Assembly (NCBI GenBank): GCA_027347125.1
Contig: DAIERC010000213.1
Span: 1 to 8,112, forward strand
DNA from: Ignavibacteriales bacterium
GTDB lineage: Bacteria; Bacteroidota; Ignavibacteria; Ignavibacteriales; Ignavibacteriaceae
DNA length: 8,112 bases
Direction: 5' to 3'
Position 1 is the stretch's first letter, and each line of letters opens with the position of its first letter. The notes beneath the pieces were generated by a model. It was not told where the DNA came from. It ran no database searches and saw nothing but the letters and a program-made list of their open reading frames with translations. A program made the position numbers and the translations under genes. This document shows positions 6,634 through 8,112 of this stretch, one piece after another.

Positions 6634-7998
6634 CTGGAACGCAGGGTAGAAGAAAGAACTATCGAGTTAAAAAAAGCAAATGAGAAACTGCAAAAAGAAA
6701 TTCGCGAAAGAATAAAAGCCGAAGAACAACTATTAAAGCTTTACTGGGCGGTTGAGCAAAGCCCTTCGGCAATTATTATAACCGATTTGAATGGAACTAT
6801 AGAATACGTGAACGCCAGGTTTACGGAAGTAACCGGTTATAAATATGAAGACGCAATAGGTAGCCGCCCAAATATTTTAAGAGCAAAAGAAAATCCGCAA
6901 GAACTATATAAAAATATTTGGAACAGCATTACCCAAGGAATCGAGTGGAAAGGCGAATATATCAACCGGAAAAAGAACGACGAATTATTCTGGGTATTTT
7001 CATCTATATCTCCAATAAGAAATGCTAGCGGGGACATAACGCATTATTTAAGCATGCAGGAAAATATTTCCGAACGCAAGATATTTGCGAAGGAATTGGT
7101 AATTGCCAAGGAAAAAGCTGAACAATCAGATAAATTAAAATCTACTCTCCACGAGTTCCGCACACCGCTTATTGGCATACTCGGTTTTTCGCAGATACTT
7201 GGCGACATTATAGAAGGCGCCGATGAAAAAGAAATGATGCGGAATATCCAATTGTCCGGAAAACGTTTGTTGCACACTCTAAACAGCGTTCTTAATTTAT
7301 CCCAGCTTGAGGCTAATGAGATTCCGCTAAACATTGGAAACGTTAACTTGGGACAACATGTGCAATCTTCCGTTAATTCTTTTATTAAACCGGCCAAAGC
7401 TAAGAACCTTAAACTTAGTGTGGAAATGAAAAACGGCCGGCTTTTTTCCGAAATTGATACCGTGTTGCTTCAACAAGCATTAGATAATATTTTGGATAAC
7501 GCAGTTAAATTCACAAACAAGGGCTCTATAACGGTTGAGTTGGACGCCAAAATGAATAACAGTAAATATTGGGCGGTGTTAAAAATTAAAGATACCGGAA
7601 TTGGTATTTCTAGCGGAAATCATAAAATTATTTTTGAAGCGTTTAGACAAGCCAGTGAAGGCTACAACAGAAATTTTGAAGGCAGCGGACTTGGCTTAAC
7701 CATTGCAAAAAAGTTGATAGAAATGTTTGGCGGATATATTACGGTTGATAGTGAAAAAGATATGGGTTCCGTTTTTACTATCTTATTACCTGCGACAGAT
7801 AATAATATGCTAAATGTTTTAGTGAAAGAAGATATATCGGAAATAAAACATGCAGCAGGAAATAAAAAAGTAATTCCGCTCAAAATGGCTAATATATTAT
7901 TGGTTGAAGATAATTTAATTAATCAGGATGTAATTGCCACTTTTTTAAATGAAGAATATCATCTCGATTACGCGCATAACGGTTCTATGGCACTATAA
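6634..7998 (+). pseudogene. Middle fragment of the broken kinase (coiled coil, PAS, HisKA, HATPase, start of REC)
   Basis: The frame used before the TAA continues open without interruption from 6634 to the next stop at 7996-7998. The first 51 codons up to 6787 have no ATG, yet encode the standard linker LERRVEERT...ELKKANEKL and the first strand of a PAS domain. The nearest start-like codon, TTG 6787, falls in the middle of that PAS domain (D-L-N-G-T-I-E-Y-V-N) and is unlikely to be a true start. The catalytic ATPase motifs are intact. The H-box reads K-L-K-S-T-L-H-E-F-R-T-P, where relatives usually have a longer F-L-x-x-x-S stretch before H-E. The fragment ends about 37 residues into the receiver domain, after N-G-S-M-A-L. 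Confidence 0.75.
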
Positions 7999-8112
7999 AA
8001 GTATTACAAAACATGTATGATGTTATATTAATGGACATTAACTTGGGCACCGGAATGAACGGAATTGAAGTAACCAAAAGAATAAGACAATTACCCGGAT
8101 ACGCGAATGTGC
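7980..8112 (+). pseudogene. Frameshifted remainder of the receiver domain (partial at right edge)
   Basis: A second frame, open from 7980 to the window end, continues the receiver domain. It reads V-L-Q-N-M-Y-D-V-I-L-M-D-I-N-L-G, giving the phosphoacceptor Asp at 8034-8036, and then G-M-N-G-I-E-V-T-K-R-I-R-Q-L-P, the usual helix after the G. The first half of the same domain, with the acidic pair in LLVEDN, lies in the previous frame. Either a two-base insertion (TA, within CTATAAAA) or a one-base deletion at 7980-7998 explains the switch. The T/K loop and end of the domain lie beyond the window. Confidence 0.8.

Larger units (their letters stand above)
5719..8112 (+). pseudogene. Broken hybrid sensor histidine kinase, GAF-PAS-PAS-HisKA-HATPase-REC (3' end outside window)
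   Basis: Read through its lesions, one frame from ATG 5719 encodes a soluble hybrid kinase. Codons about 20-160 resemble a GAF domain; 187-292 a first PAS domain (DSVQAGIIIVD ... ISERK); 305-337 a coiled coil (LERRVEERT); 338-453 a second PAS domain; 467-535 HisKA with His478 in LHEFRTPL; 575-690 the ATPase domain with N-box DNILDNAVKF (589-598), G1 DTGIGIS (625-631) and G2 GSGLGL (655-660); and from 723 a receiver domain. An in-frame TAA at 6631-6633 and a frameshift at 7980-7998 break it, and the helix before His478 seems about five residues short. Membrane segments are absent. It would have sensed a cytoplasmic signal and relayed phosphate to its own receiver. Its place after the HDOD gene suggests a shared pathway. 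Assembly error is the main alternative to a true pseudogene. Confidence 0.82.

Noticed and set aside
6787..7998. Independent kinase gene starting at 6787
   Set aside because: The start would be a TTG in the middle of a PAS domain, and coding sequence of the same protein continues upstream in frame to the TAA at 6631-6633.

Overview
The window looks like AT-rich chromosomal DNA from a bacterium of the Bacteroidota/Chlorobi/Ignavibacteria group. Supporting signs are the AT-biased codons, TAA as the stop of every complete gene, mostly absent Shine-Dalgarno sequences, a perfect TAnnTTTG-type -7 box upstream of the first gene, the DUF2752 + TM2 gene pair, and a U32 protein with a Cys4 tail. The placement rests on family and style impressions, not on a search.

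Layout. Positions 1-459 (minus strand) hold the N-terminal 153 residues of an ABC-F ATPase that runs off the left edge. A 538-bp gap (460-997) has no convincing gene. On the plus strand follow a two-gene membrane unit, DUF2752 (998-1279) and a TM2-domain protein (1328-1681). Next come a large U32-family protein of the RlhA/YdcP type (1811-3628) and an overlapping HAD-superfamily phosphatase/phosphomutase (3622-4257). After a 266-bp spacer lies a compact signalling cluster: a ~106-residue protein resembling the small domain found in front of HD/HDOD modules (4524-4844), an HDOD protein that keeps its HD residues (4856-5704), and a large soluble GAF-PAS-PAS-HisKA-HATPase-REC hybrid histidine kinase (5719 to beyond the right edge).

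The most notable observation is that the kinase reads as one protein carrying several lesions. An in-frame TAA (6631-6633) sits where the family has a sense codon in the linker LERRVEERT. A frameshift lies at 7980-7998 inside the receiver domain. About five residues appear to be missing just before the phospho-accepting His. The gene is therefore most likely a decaying pseudogene, or the assembly has errors here. The HDOD gene just upstream also has an awkward non-ATG start. No defence system, CRISPR array, insertion sequence, tRNA or rRNA was seen. I did not find a convincing undescribed system; the small protein/HDOD/kinase cluster is the closest candidate for a little-studied module.
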